A stretch of 12,655 nt of DNA from Candidatus Stahliibacteriota bacterium CG08_land_8_20_14_0_20_40_26. Lineage in GTDB: Bacteria > Hydrothermota > UBA3073. Shown here piece by piece: positions 6,844 through 12,655 of the stretch. The first letter of the stretch is position 1, and each line of letters opens with the position of its first letter. Below the pieces are notes generated by a model. The model saw nothing but the letters and a program-made list of their open reading frames with translations, searched no databases and was not told the DNA's origin. Location: positions 1-12,655 of the forward strand of contig PEYP01000137.1 in NCBI GenBank assembly GCA_002774315.1, given 5' to 3'. A program made the translations under genes and the position numbers.

Positions 6844-7686
6844 TTATTTGGTTATCAGCCCCCTTACCGTTTTCATATTTTTTATGTCGTCTTCTTCGTT
6901 CTTTCTTGGCGTTTCCATTATACACGGCAGATGTGATAGAAGAGGACAATTTACAATATTTCTAAAACCCTCAAGTCCAATGTATCCTTCTCCTATATGC
7001 CAGTGAAGATCACGATGTGACCCAAGTGGGGTCTTTGAATCATTCAAGTGGAGAAGATAAAGTATATCCAATCCTATTGTATCATCAAATTCTTTCAAAG
7101 TATCACTAACCCCCTTTTCCGTTGACAAATCATATCCTGCTTCGAATGCGTGTGCGGTATCCAGACACATACCAACTCTCCCCTTATCGTCGATCCTATC
7201 AATAACACCTCTAATCACGGAAAATCTATCGCCCACCTCAGAGCCTTCACCTGCCGTGTTTTCAAGTAACAGAATTACATTATTTTTTACATTCCCAAAT
7301 GCGGTATTTATTGAATCACTTATCCTTGATATGGCCTTTTCAAGTGGTGAATCAAGCTTTGCACCCATATGTGCCACAACAAAATCTGCACCAAGAATCT
7401 TCGCTCTATGTAGTTCTTCTTCCAATGTAAATATAGAAATCCTCAAGAGGTCAGATTTCGGAGAAGCAAGGTTGGGCAGATAAGAAAGGTGTGTGAATAC
7501 AGGATCTATGCCGCAAGTCTTTCTGTTTTGCTTGAATTTCTCTATTTCTTCTTCTTTTAATGGAGAATATCGCCATCCTCTGGGATTGCGTGAGAACAAC
7601 TGTATAGTGTCACACCCTCTTATTTTTGCTCTTTCGACAACTCTCCCAAAGCCACCGGATATTGATATATGGAAACCAAATTTCAT
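6844..7686 (-). CDS. nfo: Endonuclease IV (AP endonuclease)
   Basis: Nfo cuts the DNA backbone 5' to abasic sites in base-excision repair and uses three zinc ions. The 280 residues form a single TIM-barrel domain. All nine expected metal ligands are present at a constant offset of three from E. coli Nfo: H66, H106, E142, D176, H179, H213, D226, H228 and E258. They lie in motifs such as LLENTAGEG, CLDTAHAF, HLNDSK, HRDLHWHIGEG and IMETPRK. The N-terminus MKFGFHISISGG fixes the start, although no Shine-Dalgarno precedes it. It is probably expressed from the minus-strand promoter near 7955-7983 through the nucleotidyltransferase fragment. A weak TTGACA at 7737-7742 is also possible. Confidence 0.96.
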   Translation of the reverse strand: MKFGFHISISGGFGRVVERAKIRGCDTIQLFSRNPRGWRYSPLKEEEIEKFKQNRKTCGIDPVFTHLSYLPNLASPKSDLLRISIFTLEEELHRAKILGADFVVAHMGAKLDSPLEKAISRISDSINTAFGNVKNNVILLLENTAGEGSEVGDRFSVIRGVIDRIDDKGRVGMCLDTAHAFEAGYDLSTEKGVSDTLKEFDDTIGLDILYLLHLNDSKTPLGSHRDLHWHIGEGYIGLEGFRNIVNCPLLSHLPCIMETPRKNEEDDIKNMKTVRGLITK

Positions 7687-7780
7687 AAGTATACGCTTTT
7701 ACATTCAATCTACATAACTCGCCAAAGCTGATAGTGTGTCAAGAGATGCTTGAAATGAGGAGTCTCTCCTCGTAATCTTA

Positions 7781-7918
7781 TTATTCCCCTGAAGATGCGC
7801 TTCCATATACCACTATGGACTTTACATTGTCAGTAAGCTTTGTTAGTACACTATTACAGTATGGCTTTAACTTCTTTTTAACATCCACATTTAACTTATC
7901 TAAGTTTATAAATTCCAT
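7781..7918 (-). pseudogene. N-terminal fragment of a Pol-beta-type nucleotidyltransferase
   Basis: The frame encodes 45 residues: MEFINLDKLNVDVKK, a helix (KPYCNSVLTKLTDNV), then KSIVVYGSASSGE and a TAA. The hydrophobic strand plus YGSAxxGE is the start of the nucleotidyltransferase fold (the GS motif of the Pol beta superfamily). The catalytic DxD that should follow within about 15 residues is missing, so the product cannot be an active transferase. Expression signals look intact: GGAGG lies 4 bases before the ATG, and a good sigma-70 promoter lies about 37-65 bases upstream. Past the stop, another frame (to a TGA at 7705-7707) reads RRDSSFQASLDTLSALASYVD, which may be the tail of the lost gene or chance. 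Most likely a gene broken by an internal deletion upstream of nfo. Confidence 0.6.
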
Positions 7919-7954
7919 ATTACCTCCATATAAATAAAAATTATAGCACATTTT

Positions 7955-7983
7955 ATTTTACAGCAAAAAAGAGAAAATGTCAA
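7955..7983 (-). promoter_or_regulatory. Sigma-70 promoter for the minus-strand array
   Basis: Read on the minus strand, TTGACA (7983-7978) is separated by 17 bases from TAAAAT (7960-7955), one mismatch from consensus. Transcription would begin near 7948, about 30 bases before the nucleotidyltransferase fragment, and could continue into nfo and holA. A second TATAAT lies at 7945-7940 but has no good -35. The start point is not proven. Confidence 0.7.
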
Positions 7984-8024
7984 GCAAAAAAATCAGCTAA
8001 CCAAGAACATTTTTTATTTTTTCC

Positions 8025-8053
8025 TTGACAAATTAATATTTTTATGTTATAAT
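8025..8053 (+). promoter_or_regulatory. Consensus extended -10 sigma-70 promoter for dnaX
   Basis: TTGACA (8025-8030), a 17-base spacer and TATAAT (8048-8053) match the consensus perfectly, with TG at 8045-8046 giving an extended -10. A T-rich tract (8010-8022) just upstream looks like an UP element. The predicted start is near 8060, leaving a leader of about 105 bases before dnaX. With the facing promoter's -35 it forms a 7-bp inverted repeat, TGTCAAG (7978-7984) and CTTGACA (8024-8030). Confidence 0.85.
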
Positions 8054-8164
8054 GTGGTCACTGAACCCAAAAATCTCTTGCATTACCGTCGCTTATTTTA
8101 ACTTTTTAAAATTAAACAAGATTTTTTCTCTCTTTGACCTCCCCAAAAGGACCTATTTTCTTCA

Positions 8165-9688
8165 ATGTATACAGTATTCGCCCGCAAATACAGACCAAGA
8201 AATTTTGACGAGGTTATAGGGCAGAAACACTGCACTACCACCCTTAAGAACGCAATCTCACAGGGCAGAATAGCACATGCCTATCTCTTCGCAGGACCGA
8301 GAGGAGTTGGAAAAACAACAACCGCTCGTATACTTGCAAAGGCGTTGAACTGCGATAACGGCCCAACACCCACTCCCTGCAACGAATGCGTACACTGCAA
8401 AGAAATCACACAAGGAAGTTCTGTTGATGTGATAGAGATAGATGGAGCAAGCAACAGAGGAATAGACGAGATACGAAACCTGAGAGAAAACGCAAGATAT
8501 GTCCCAAGTTCTTCAAGATACAAGGTATATATTATAGATGAAGTCCATATGTTAACCGATCCGGCTTTCAATGCCCTTCTTAAGATTCTTGAGGAACCTC
8601 CATCTCATATTATATTTATATTTGCTACGACGCAACCACAGAAATTACCTCAAACAATATTATCAAGATGTCAAAGGTTCAACTTCAGAAGAATTGGGTT
8701 TGAAGATACCCTCAGTATGTTAAAGGTTATAATAGAAAAAGAGAAGATAAAAATAGAAGAAAATGCTATCAAACTCATTGCTAGAAAGGCAGACGGGGCT
8801 TTACGAGATGCCGAAGGTATGTTAGACCAATTGGTAGCGTATTCAGATTCTCTTATCAGAGAAGAAGATATAAGAAATGTGCTTGGATTGCCCAGTGAGG
8901 ATGTATTTTTTAACATACAATCCTACATAGCTAAAGGAAATACAAAGGAACTTCTTTCCCTTATACAGCAGATGATCGAATCCGGAATAAGTGCAGAAGA
9001 AATACTCACAGGGTTTCTTGAGCATCTTCGCCTTGTGCTTTTAGTCAATACCAACGTAAATATATCTCTCCTGCCGGAAGAAAGGAAGAAATATATAACC
9101 GCAGACTCCCAGCAATCGCCCAATGTTATTTTGAGAATAATGAGATTTCTTTTAGAAACAAGACGAGAGATGCGCTATTCTGAAAATCCTGATATATACC
9201 TGTTGGAAACAATGACAAGATTATCTGCCTTCAAGACGGTGCCAATAGAGAAGATAATAGAGAGTCTGGAGGCAACGCCCTACGGGGCTGCTGAAGAGTC
9301 TCCAGCAGTATCCGAGGCAAAAGAAAGCTATAGAACAGATGAAATTACCGCATACGGCACAACACCGAAGACTAAAATGCAAGAGATATGGGAACAGGTT
9401 GCAGGGACCATGGAGAAAGAAAGCAAAACCATTGCCTCTATTATAGCACTTGGTAACCCGGTTGAACTTGACAAAAATAGAATTGTTGTTGAGTTTCCAA
9501 ATGACTTTCACCGTGATGCTATAAAGGAAAAGAAAAAGCTGGTAGAAAAGCATCTGAGCGAGATTACAGGTAAAGATTTGAAGATTGTATTCAAAAAAGG
9601 CAAAGCAAAGGATATAGAAAAAGAAAGTGCCATACTGAAGAAGACATTGAGGTTTTTTTCTGCTGAAGTTGTCTCCAGAGGAGGATAA
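8165..9688 (+). CDS. dnaX: DNA polymerase III subunits gamma/tau (clamp-loader ATPase)
   Basis: DnaX is the AAA+ motor of the replicative clamp loader. The order of parts is clear: the N-terminal MYTVFARKYRPRNFDEVIGQ, Walker A GPRGVGKT (44-51), a zinc site of four cysteines (C63, C72, C75, C78), Walker B with DEVH (125-128), sensor 1 (FATTQPQKLP), the SRC arginine-finger motif (LSRCQRF), a lid domain and a collar domain (about 235-350). A linker and then a small C-terminal domain (about 400-480) follow. At 507 residues it is typical of many bacteria and shorter than E. coli tau. AAGGA lies about 13 bases before the ATG, a rather long gap, but the conserved N-terminus supports this start. It leads the plus-strand array and is 2 bases from ybaB. 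Confidence 0.97.
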   Translation: MYTVFARKYRPRNFDEVIGQKHCTTTLKNAISQGRIAHAYLFAGPRGVGKTTTARILAKALNCDNGPTPTPCNECVHCKEITQGSSVDVIEIDGASNRGIDEIRNLRENARYVPSSSRYKVYIIDEVHMLTDPAFNALLKILEEPPSHIIFIFATTQPQKLPQTILSRCQRFNFRRIGFEDTLSMLKVIIEKEKIKIEENAIKLIARKADGALRDAEGMLDQLVAYSDSLIREEDIRNVLGLPSEDVFFNIQSYIAKGNTKELLSLIQQMIESGISAEEILTGFLEHLRLVLLVNTNVNISLLPEERKKYITADSQQSPNVILRIMRFLLETRREMRYSENPDIYLLETMTRLSAFKTVPIEKIIESLEATPYGAAEESPAVSEAKESYRTDEITAYGTTPKTKMQEIWEQVAGTMEKESKTIASIIALGNPVELDKNRIVVEFPNDFHRDAIKEKKKLVEKHLSEITGKDLKIVFKKGKAKDIEKESAILKKTLRFFSAEVVSRGG

Positions 9689-9690
9689 CT

Positions 9691-9999
9691 ATGAAAAATC
9701 TTTTGGGACTCCTGAAAAGTTTTCAGGAGATACAGGGAGCTATTGCCCGGATACAGGATGACTTGAAAAAGGAAACCGCGCAAATATCGTCTGGTGGTGG
9801 GCTGGTAAAGGTTATTGTAAATGGTAATCAGGAAATAGTCAAGGTGGAGATAGCCCCTGAACTTATAAATATGAAAGATAAGTCACTTCTTGAGGACCTC
9901 ATTCTTTCTGCAGTAAATGAGGCAAGGAAAAAGGCACAAGAGATTGCCCAGGAAAAGGTAAAAGAGGTAACAGGTGGTGTGGATATTGGTCTAACCTGA
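9691..9999 (+). CDS. ybaB: YbaB/EbfC-family nucleoid-associated protein
   Basis: This small DNA-binding protein family forms dimers that coat DNA and is usually encoded just after dnaX. The 102 residues fit the family length (about 100-110). The N-terminal helix (residues 1-35, KSFQEIQGAIARIQDDL) leads into the core GGGLVKVIVNGNQEIVKVEIAPELI, then a C-terminal helix (DLILSAVNEARKKAQEIAQEKVKEVTGG); this pattern is diagnostic. AGAGGAGG (9677-9684), inside the dnaX end, lies 6 bases before the ATG. The gene normally next in this operon, recR, is absent; the oxidoreductase gamma gene follows after 45 bases. Confidence 0.93.
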   Translation: MKNLLGLLKSFQEIQGAIARIQDDLKKETAQISSGGGLVKVIVNGNQEIVKVEIAPELINMKDKSLLEDLILSAVNEARKKAQEIAQEKVKEVTGGVDIGLT

Positions 10000-10044
10000 A
10001 AAACTCAATGCCATTTCTGTCTAAATTACATAGTAGGAGGCGGT

Positions 10045-10617
10045 ATGAAGAAACCGTTTGAAATAAGGTGGCATGGAAGAGGAGGACAGGGTGCAAAAAC
10101 TGCAGCACTTCTCTTCGGTGATGCCGCTATGGCAACGGGTAAGTATATCCAGGCATTTCCTGAATACGGTCCCGAGCGTATGGGAGCACCTGTGCAGGCG
10201 TTTAATCGCCTGTCTGACGAACCCATACATATACACTCCGGGATTAAGAAACCAGAGGTCGTAGTAGTTCTGGATGAGACACTTATGAAGACTCAGCCTA
10301 TAACAGAGGGTCTCGGTAAGGATGGAATTCTTCTTGTCAATACAAAATCTACTCCAGGTGAAATAAAGGCAACTTATGGACTTAAAGATATAAAAGTATA
10401 CACAGTTGATGCCTCTGGCATATCAAAGGAGACTATAGGAAAGGAAATACCAAATACACCTATGCTCGGAGCGGTTATCGGGGTTACGAATGTCCTTGAT
10501 TTTGATAGATTTATGAGGGATGTTACAGAAAAGTTAAAGATAAAGTTTAGGAATAGACCACAAATTGTAGAAGGAAACATCCGGTCTATAAAAAGAGCAT
10601 ACGAGGAGGTAGCATGA
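10045..10617 (+). CDS. porC: 2-oxoacid:ferredoxin oxidoreductase, gamma subunit
   Basis: This is the gamma subunit of a four-subunit enzyme that oxidises a 2-oxoacid (probably pyruvate) with coenzyme A to an acyl-CoA and reduces ferredoxin, or runs in reverse. It lies in the cytoplasm of anaerobes. The 190 residues carry the family motifs WHGRGGQGAKTAA (9-21) and FPEYGPERMGAPVQAFNR, followed by a strand with VVVLDETL. AGGAGG (10035-10040) lies 4 bases before the ATG. The gene overlaps porD by ATGA. The order gamma, delta, alpha, beta is that of the Thermotoga and archaeal pyruvate enzymes. A 2-oxoisovalerate-type specificity cannot be ruled out. Confidence 0.92.
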   Translation: MKKPFEIRWHGRGGQGAKTAALLFGDAAMATGKYIQAFPEYGPERMGAPVQAFNRLSDEPIHIHSGIKKPEVVVVLDETLMKTQPITEGLGKDGILLVNTKSTPGEIKATYGLKDIKVYTVDASGISKETIGKEIPNTPMLGAVIGVTNVLDFDRFMRDVTEKLKIKFRNRPQIVEGNIRSIKRAYEEVA

Positions 10618-10889
10618 AAGAGGGATGGAAGGATCTGCCAATAGGCTGTACTATTGAAAAAGGTGGAACCTCAAGAGATTTCAAGACCGGAGACTGGAGG
10701 AGCGAGAGACCAGAGTTTTTAAAAGACAAGTGCAACAATTGCCTTCTTTGTTTTATATACTGTCCTGATGATGCAATCCTTATGAAGGATGATAAGGTAG
10801 TCGGTATAGACTACGACTACTGTAAAGGATGCGGGATATGTGAAAAGGTCTGTACAGCGAAGGCAATCGAGACAAAACCCGAGAGATAG
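10614..10889 (+). CDS. porD: 2-oxoacid:ferredoxin oxidoreductase, delta (ferredoxin-like) subunit
   Basis: The delta subunit carries electrons from the active site to ferredoxin through two [4Fe-4S] clusters. The 91 residues contain two full cluster motifs: C40, C43, C46, C50-P and C70, C73, C76, C80. The N-terminal part (GGTSRDFKTGDWRSERPEF) is the extension typical of PorD rather than a free ferredoxin. The start ATG overlaps the porC stop (ATGA), so the two are translationally coupled. An 88-base gap with a weak 6-bp inverted repeat (GATGAG 10903-10908, CTCATC 10918-10923) separates it from porA. Confidence 0.93.
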   Translation: MKEGWKDLPIGCTIEKGGTSRDFKTGDWRSERPEFLKDKCNNCLLCFIYCPDDAILMKDDKVVGIDYDYCKGCGICEKVCTAKAIETKPER

Positions 10890-10977
10890 ATGCCAGAAAA
10901 GGGATGAGGGATGTTCGCTCATCACTCTTCACCGTTTCATAAGTCCTTAGAATAATATCAGTTAACAGGGAGGAACT

Positions 10978-12147
10978 ATGCCTATGAAGGCTTTAACAGG
11001 AAATGAGGCAATGGCAGAGGCAATGAGGCAGATAAATCCTGATGTTGTGGCTGCCTACCCTATTACGCCTGCTACAGAGGTTGTTCAGTTGTTTGCAAGC
11101 TTTGTGGCTGATGGTCTTGTGGATACTGAATTTGTTGCAGTAGAAAGTGAACACTCTGCAATGTCTGCGTGTATTGGTGCCTCTGCTGCTGGAGGAAGGG
11201 TTATAACCTCTACATCATCTCAAGGACTCGCCCTGATGCATGAAGTCCTTTATATAGCAGCCGCACTTAGGCTTCCAATCGTGATATGTGAGGTAAATCG
11301 CTCCCTTTCAGCACCAATAAACATACACTGTGACCATTCTGACACGATGGGCTCCAGAGAATCTGGCTGGATGCATATATTTGCAGAAGAATCACAGGAA
11401 GCTTATGATTCAATTATACAGGCGATGAAGATAGCAGAACATGTTTATCTGCCTATGATGGTTTCCACAGATGGTTTCATAATATCCCACTGTATGCAGA
11501 GGATAGATATGCTGAGGGATAAAGAGGTAAAGGACTTCATTGGGAAATATAAACCACACCACTCACTTTTGCTTACAGATAAACCATATACAGTTGGACC
11601 ACTTGACCTTCAGGATTATTACTTTGAGCATAAGCGTCAGCAAATAGAGACCATGATGAATGCAGCTCCTGTAATAAAAAAGGTTGGAAGAGAGTTTGGA
11701 GAGAAATTTGGAAGATATTACGGATTGTTTGAGGAATATAAAATGAGAGATGCGGACAACGTGGTAATTGCTGCTGGAAGTGCTGCTGGAACCGCAAAGG
11801 CGGCAGTAGAAGAAGCAAGAGAGAAAGGAATGAAGGCTGGACTCCTGAGAATAAGGGTTATGAGACCTTTCCCCCATAAAGAGATAGCAAATGCGCTTAA
11901 AGATAAAAAGATTATATCCGTGCTTGACCGATCTGACTCTATGTCTACTATGGGAGGACCAATATTTGTAGAGATGAAGTCTGCACTCTATGACATAAAA
12001 AATCATCTACCCATGTGCAACTATATATACGGTCTTGGAGGAAGAGAGATAGATGTAGAGGATATTATAAGGGTTTTCAAGAGGGGTGAGGTATATAAGG
12101 AAAAAGGAATAGAGAAGAAGATTGACTTTGTAGGGCTACGAGAATAG
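10978..12147 (+). CDS. porA: 2-oxoacid:ferredoxin oxidoreductase, alpha subunit
   Basis: The alpha subunit supplies the pyrimidine-binding domain and part of the 2-oxoacid pocket. The 389 residues begin with KALTGNEAMAEAM and the conserved AYPITPATE (26-34). The threonine of YPITP corresponds to the substrate-contacting one in pyruvate:ferredoxin oxidoreductase. Next come EHSAMSACIGASAAGGRVITSTSSQGLALM and CDHSDTMGSRESGWMH. The second domain (about 255-389; RIRVMRPFPHKEI, SVLDRSDSM) is the transketolase C-terminal-like domain II. GGGAGGA (10968-10974) fixes the ATG at 10978; a second ATG two codons on is less well placed. The gene is on the same strand as porCD and porB and is surely part of the same complex. 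Confidence 0.93.
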   Translation: MPMKALTGNEAMAEAMRQINPDVVAAYPITPATEVVQLFASFVADGLVDTEFVAVESEHSAMSACIGASAAGGRVITSTSSQGLALMHEVLYIAAALRLPIVICEVNRSLSAPINIHCDHSDTMGSRESGWMHIFAEESQEAYDSIIQAMKIAEHVYLPMMVSTDGFIISHCMQRIDMLRDKEVKDFIGKYKPHHSLLLTDKPYTVGPLDLQDYYFEHKRQQIETMMNAAPVIKKVGREFGEKFGRYYGLFEEYKMRDADNVVIAAGSAAGTAKAAVEEAREKGMKAGLLRIRVMRPFPHKEIANALKDKKIISVLDRSDSMSTMGGPIFVEMKSALYDIKNHLPMCNYIYGLGGREIDVEDIIRVFKRGEVYKEKGIEKKIDFVGLRE

Positions 12148-12248
12148 CCAATAATAAATGATTTCCTTTGATGCAAGGCTAAAGCCTTTGATGCCTCACT
12201 TATTTTTGATTTTTAATTTTTGATATTTTATTTAATATTGGGGGTATT
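12148..12248 (+). repeat. porA-porB spacer with short repeats
   Basis: The 101-base gap has the 10-mer CCTTTGATGC twice (12165-12174 and 12185-12194). Between and overlapping them is a small palindrome, AAGGCT-AA-AGCCTT (12175-12188). After that comes a T-rich stretch of related units (TTTTTGATTTTTAATTTTTG and similar). GGGGG (12240-12244) serves as the porB ribosome site. The palindrome's T-rich follow-up is not immediate, so I do not call a terminator. Confidence 0.55.
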
Positions 12249-12655
12249 ATGCCTAAATTGAAAGAGTTGGTGAAGAATGGAAATTTGCTCACCCGTGGAC
12301 ATAGGGCGTGTGCGGGATGTGCGGGGGCAATCATAATCCGCCAGGCACTTATGGTTGCCGGTCCAAATACTGTAGCTACCATAAACACCGGATGTATGGA
12401 GGTCGTAACTACGATCAATCCGTATACTGCCTGGAATATCCCTTTATTACATGTAGCCTTCGAAAACGCTGCCGCTGCAATATCTGGAATTGAATCTTGT
12501 TATAAGTCATTCAGGAAACAGGGAAAGATAAAAAAAGATTTAAATTTCATAGCATTTGGAGGAGACGGCGGCACATATGATATTGGTCTGCAGGCACTCT
12601 CAGGTGCTCTTGAGAGGGGACATAGATTCTTGTACATCTGTTATGACAATGAGGC
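12249..12655 (+). CDS. porB: 2-oxoacid:ferredoxin oxidoreductase, beta subunit (cut by window end)
   Basis: The beta subunit binds thiamine diphosphate and one [4Fe-4S] cluster. The first 135 residues are present and the gene runs off the right edge. Three of the cluster cysteines are seen: C21 and C24 (HRACAGCAG) and C49 (NTGCME); the fourth would lie beyond the window. The thiamine diphosphate motif starts at GGDGGTYDIGL and ends with YDNEA about 27 residues later, as expected. The ATG at 12249 has GGGGG upstream with a 4-base gap. Completing the gamma-delta-alpha-beta set makes the enzyme assignment firm at the family level; the 2-oxoacid used remains an inference. Confidence 0.92.
   Translation, partial: MPKLKELVKNGNLLTRGHRACAGCAGAIIIRQALMVAGPNTVATINTGCMEVVTTINPYTAWNIPLLHVAFENAAAAISGIESCYKSFRKQGKIKKDLNFIAFGGDGGTYDIGLQALSGALERGHRFLYICYDNE

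Larger units (their letters stand above)
7687..8164. other. Divergent intergenic region between nfo and dnaX
   Basis: The 478 bases hold, from left to right: about 90 bases of apparently decayed sequence before nfo, a 45-codon nucleotidyltransferase fragment on the minus strand with a strong ribosome site, a minus-strand promoter, a plus-strand promoter, and a roughly 100-base dnaX leader. A small inverted repeat GAGGAG-TCT-CTCCTC lies at 7757-7771. I looked for an SRP RNA or tRNA here, since such genes sit near dnaX in some bacteria, and saw none. Confidence 0.7.

Noticed and set aside
7712..7742. A separate promoter just before nfo (TTGACA at 7742-7737, minus strand)
   Set aside because: The -35 is perfect, but at 17 to 19 bases spacing the -10 candidates match only about three of six positions.
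7757..7771. GAGGAG-TCT-CTCCTC inverted repeat as a regulatory hairpin
   Set aside because: The 6-bp stem has a 3-base loop, no T run, and falls in apparently decayed sequence, so it could easily be chance.
8054..8164. SRP RNA, tRNA or riboswitch in the dnaX leader
   Set aside because: SRP RNA and tRNA can lie near dnaX in some bacteria, but I see no conserved SRP apical loop, no tRNA arms and no strong stem-loop here.
9526..9600. A-rich stretches in dnaX (G AAA AAG at 9532-9538 and six A at 9593-9598) as a programmed frameshift making gamma
   Set aside because: Neither matches the classic A AAA AAG in phase, both are close to the 3' end, and the first would only remove the last few dozen residues. 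No obvious stimulating hairpin was seen.

Overview
The window looks like a stretch of the chromosome of an anaerobic, moderately AT-rich bacterium, most likely uncultivated. The evidence is a bacterial clamp loader (DnaX and HolA), YbaB/EbfC and RimO next to an oxygen-sensitive four-subunit 2-oxoacid:ferredoxin oxidoreductase. Short GC-rich palindromic repeats are scattered between genes. I cannot place the phylum from sequence reading alone. I see no phage, insertion sequence, CRISPR array, tRNA or rRNA.

Layout. From about 7.95 kb leftwards, all genes are on the minus strand and closely packed. In transcription order they are: a truncated nucleotidyltransferase fragment, nfo (endonuclease IV), holA (Pol III delta), rtcB (RNA ligase), a pilin-like membrane-anchored protein, a metallo-beta-lactamase-fold hydrolase, a 40-codon HAD-motif mini-ORF, a divergent YchF-like NTPase, a four-helix membrane protein and rimO. 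From about 8.0 kb rightwards, everything is on the plus strand: dnaX, ybaB, then the oxidoreductase subunits gamma, delta, alpha and beta (beta cut by the window end). The two arrays diverge from a 478-base intergenic region. It holds a textbook sigma-70 promoter for dnaX (TTGACA, 17 bp, extended TATAAT) and a facing minus-strand promoter (TTGACA, 17 bp, TAAAAT).

How the genes work together. dnaX and holA encode two partners of the replicative clamp loader, and Nfo and RtcB repair DNA and RNA. RimO modifies ribosomal protein S12 and the YchF-like protein belongs to a ribosome-associated family. The minus array is therefore an information-processing cluster with a few unexplained members. The plus array joins a replication/nucleoid pair (dnaX-ybaB, without the usual recR next) to central anaerobic carbon metabolism.

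No clear new multi-gene system is evident. The points most worth a second look are the YchF-like protein that lacks the G3/switch II segment, the two truncated open frames (nucleotidyltransferase and HAD) that keep translation signals or coupling, the pilin-like protein with lysine at the cleavage position, and the palindromic repeats that look inserted into other repeats.
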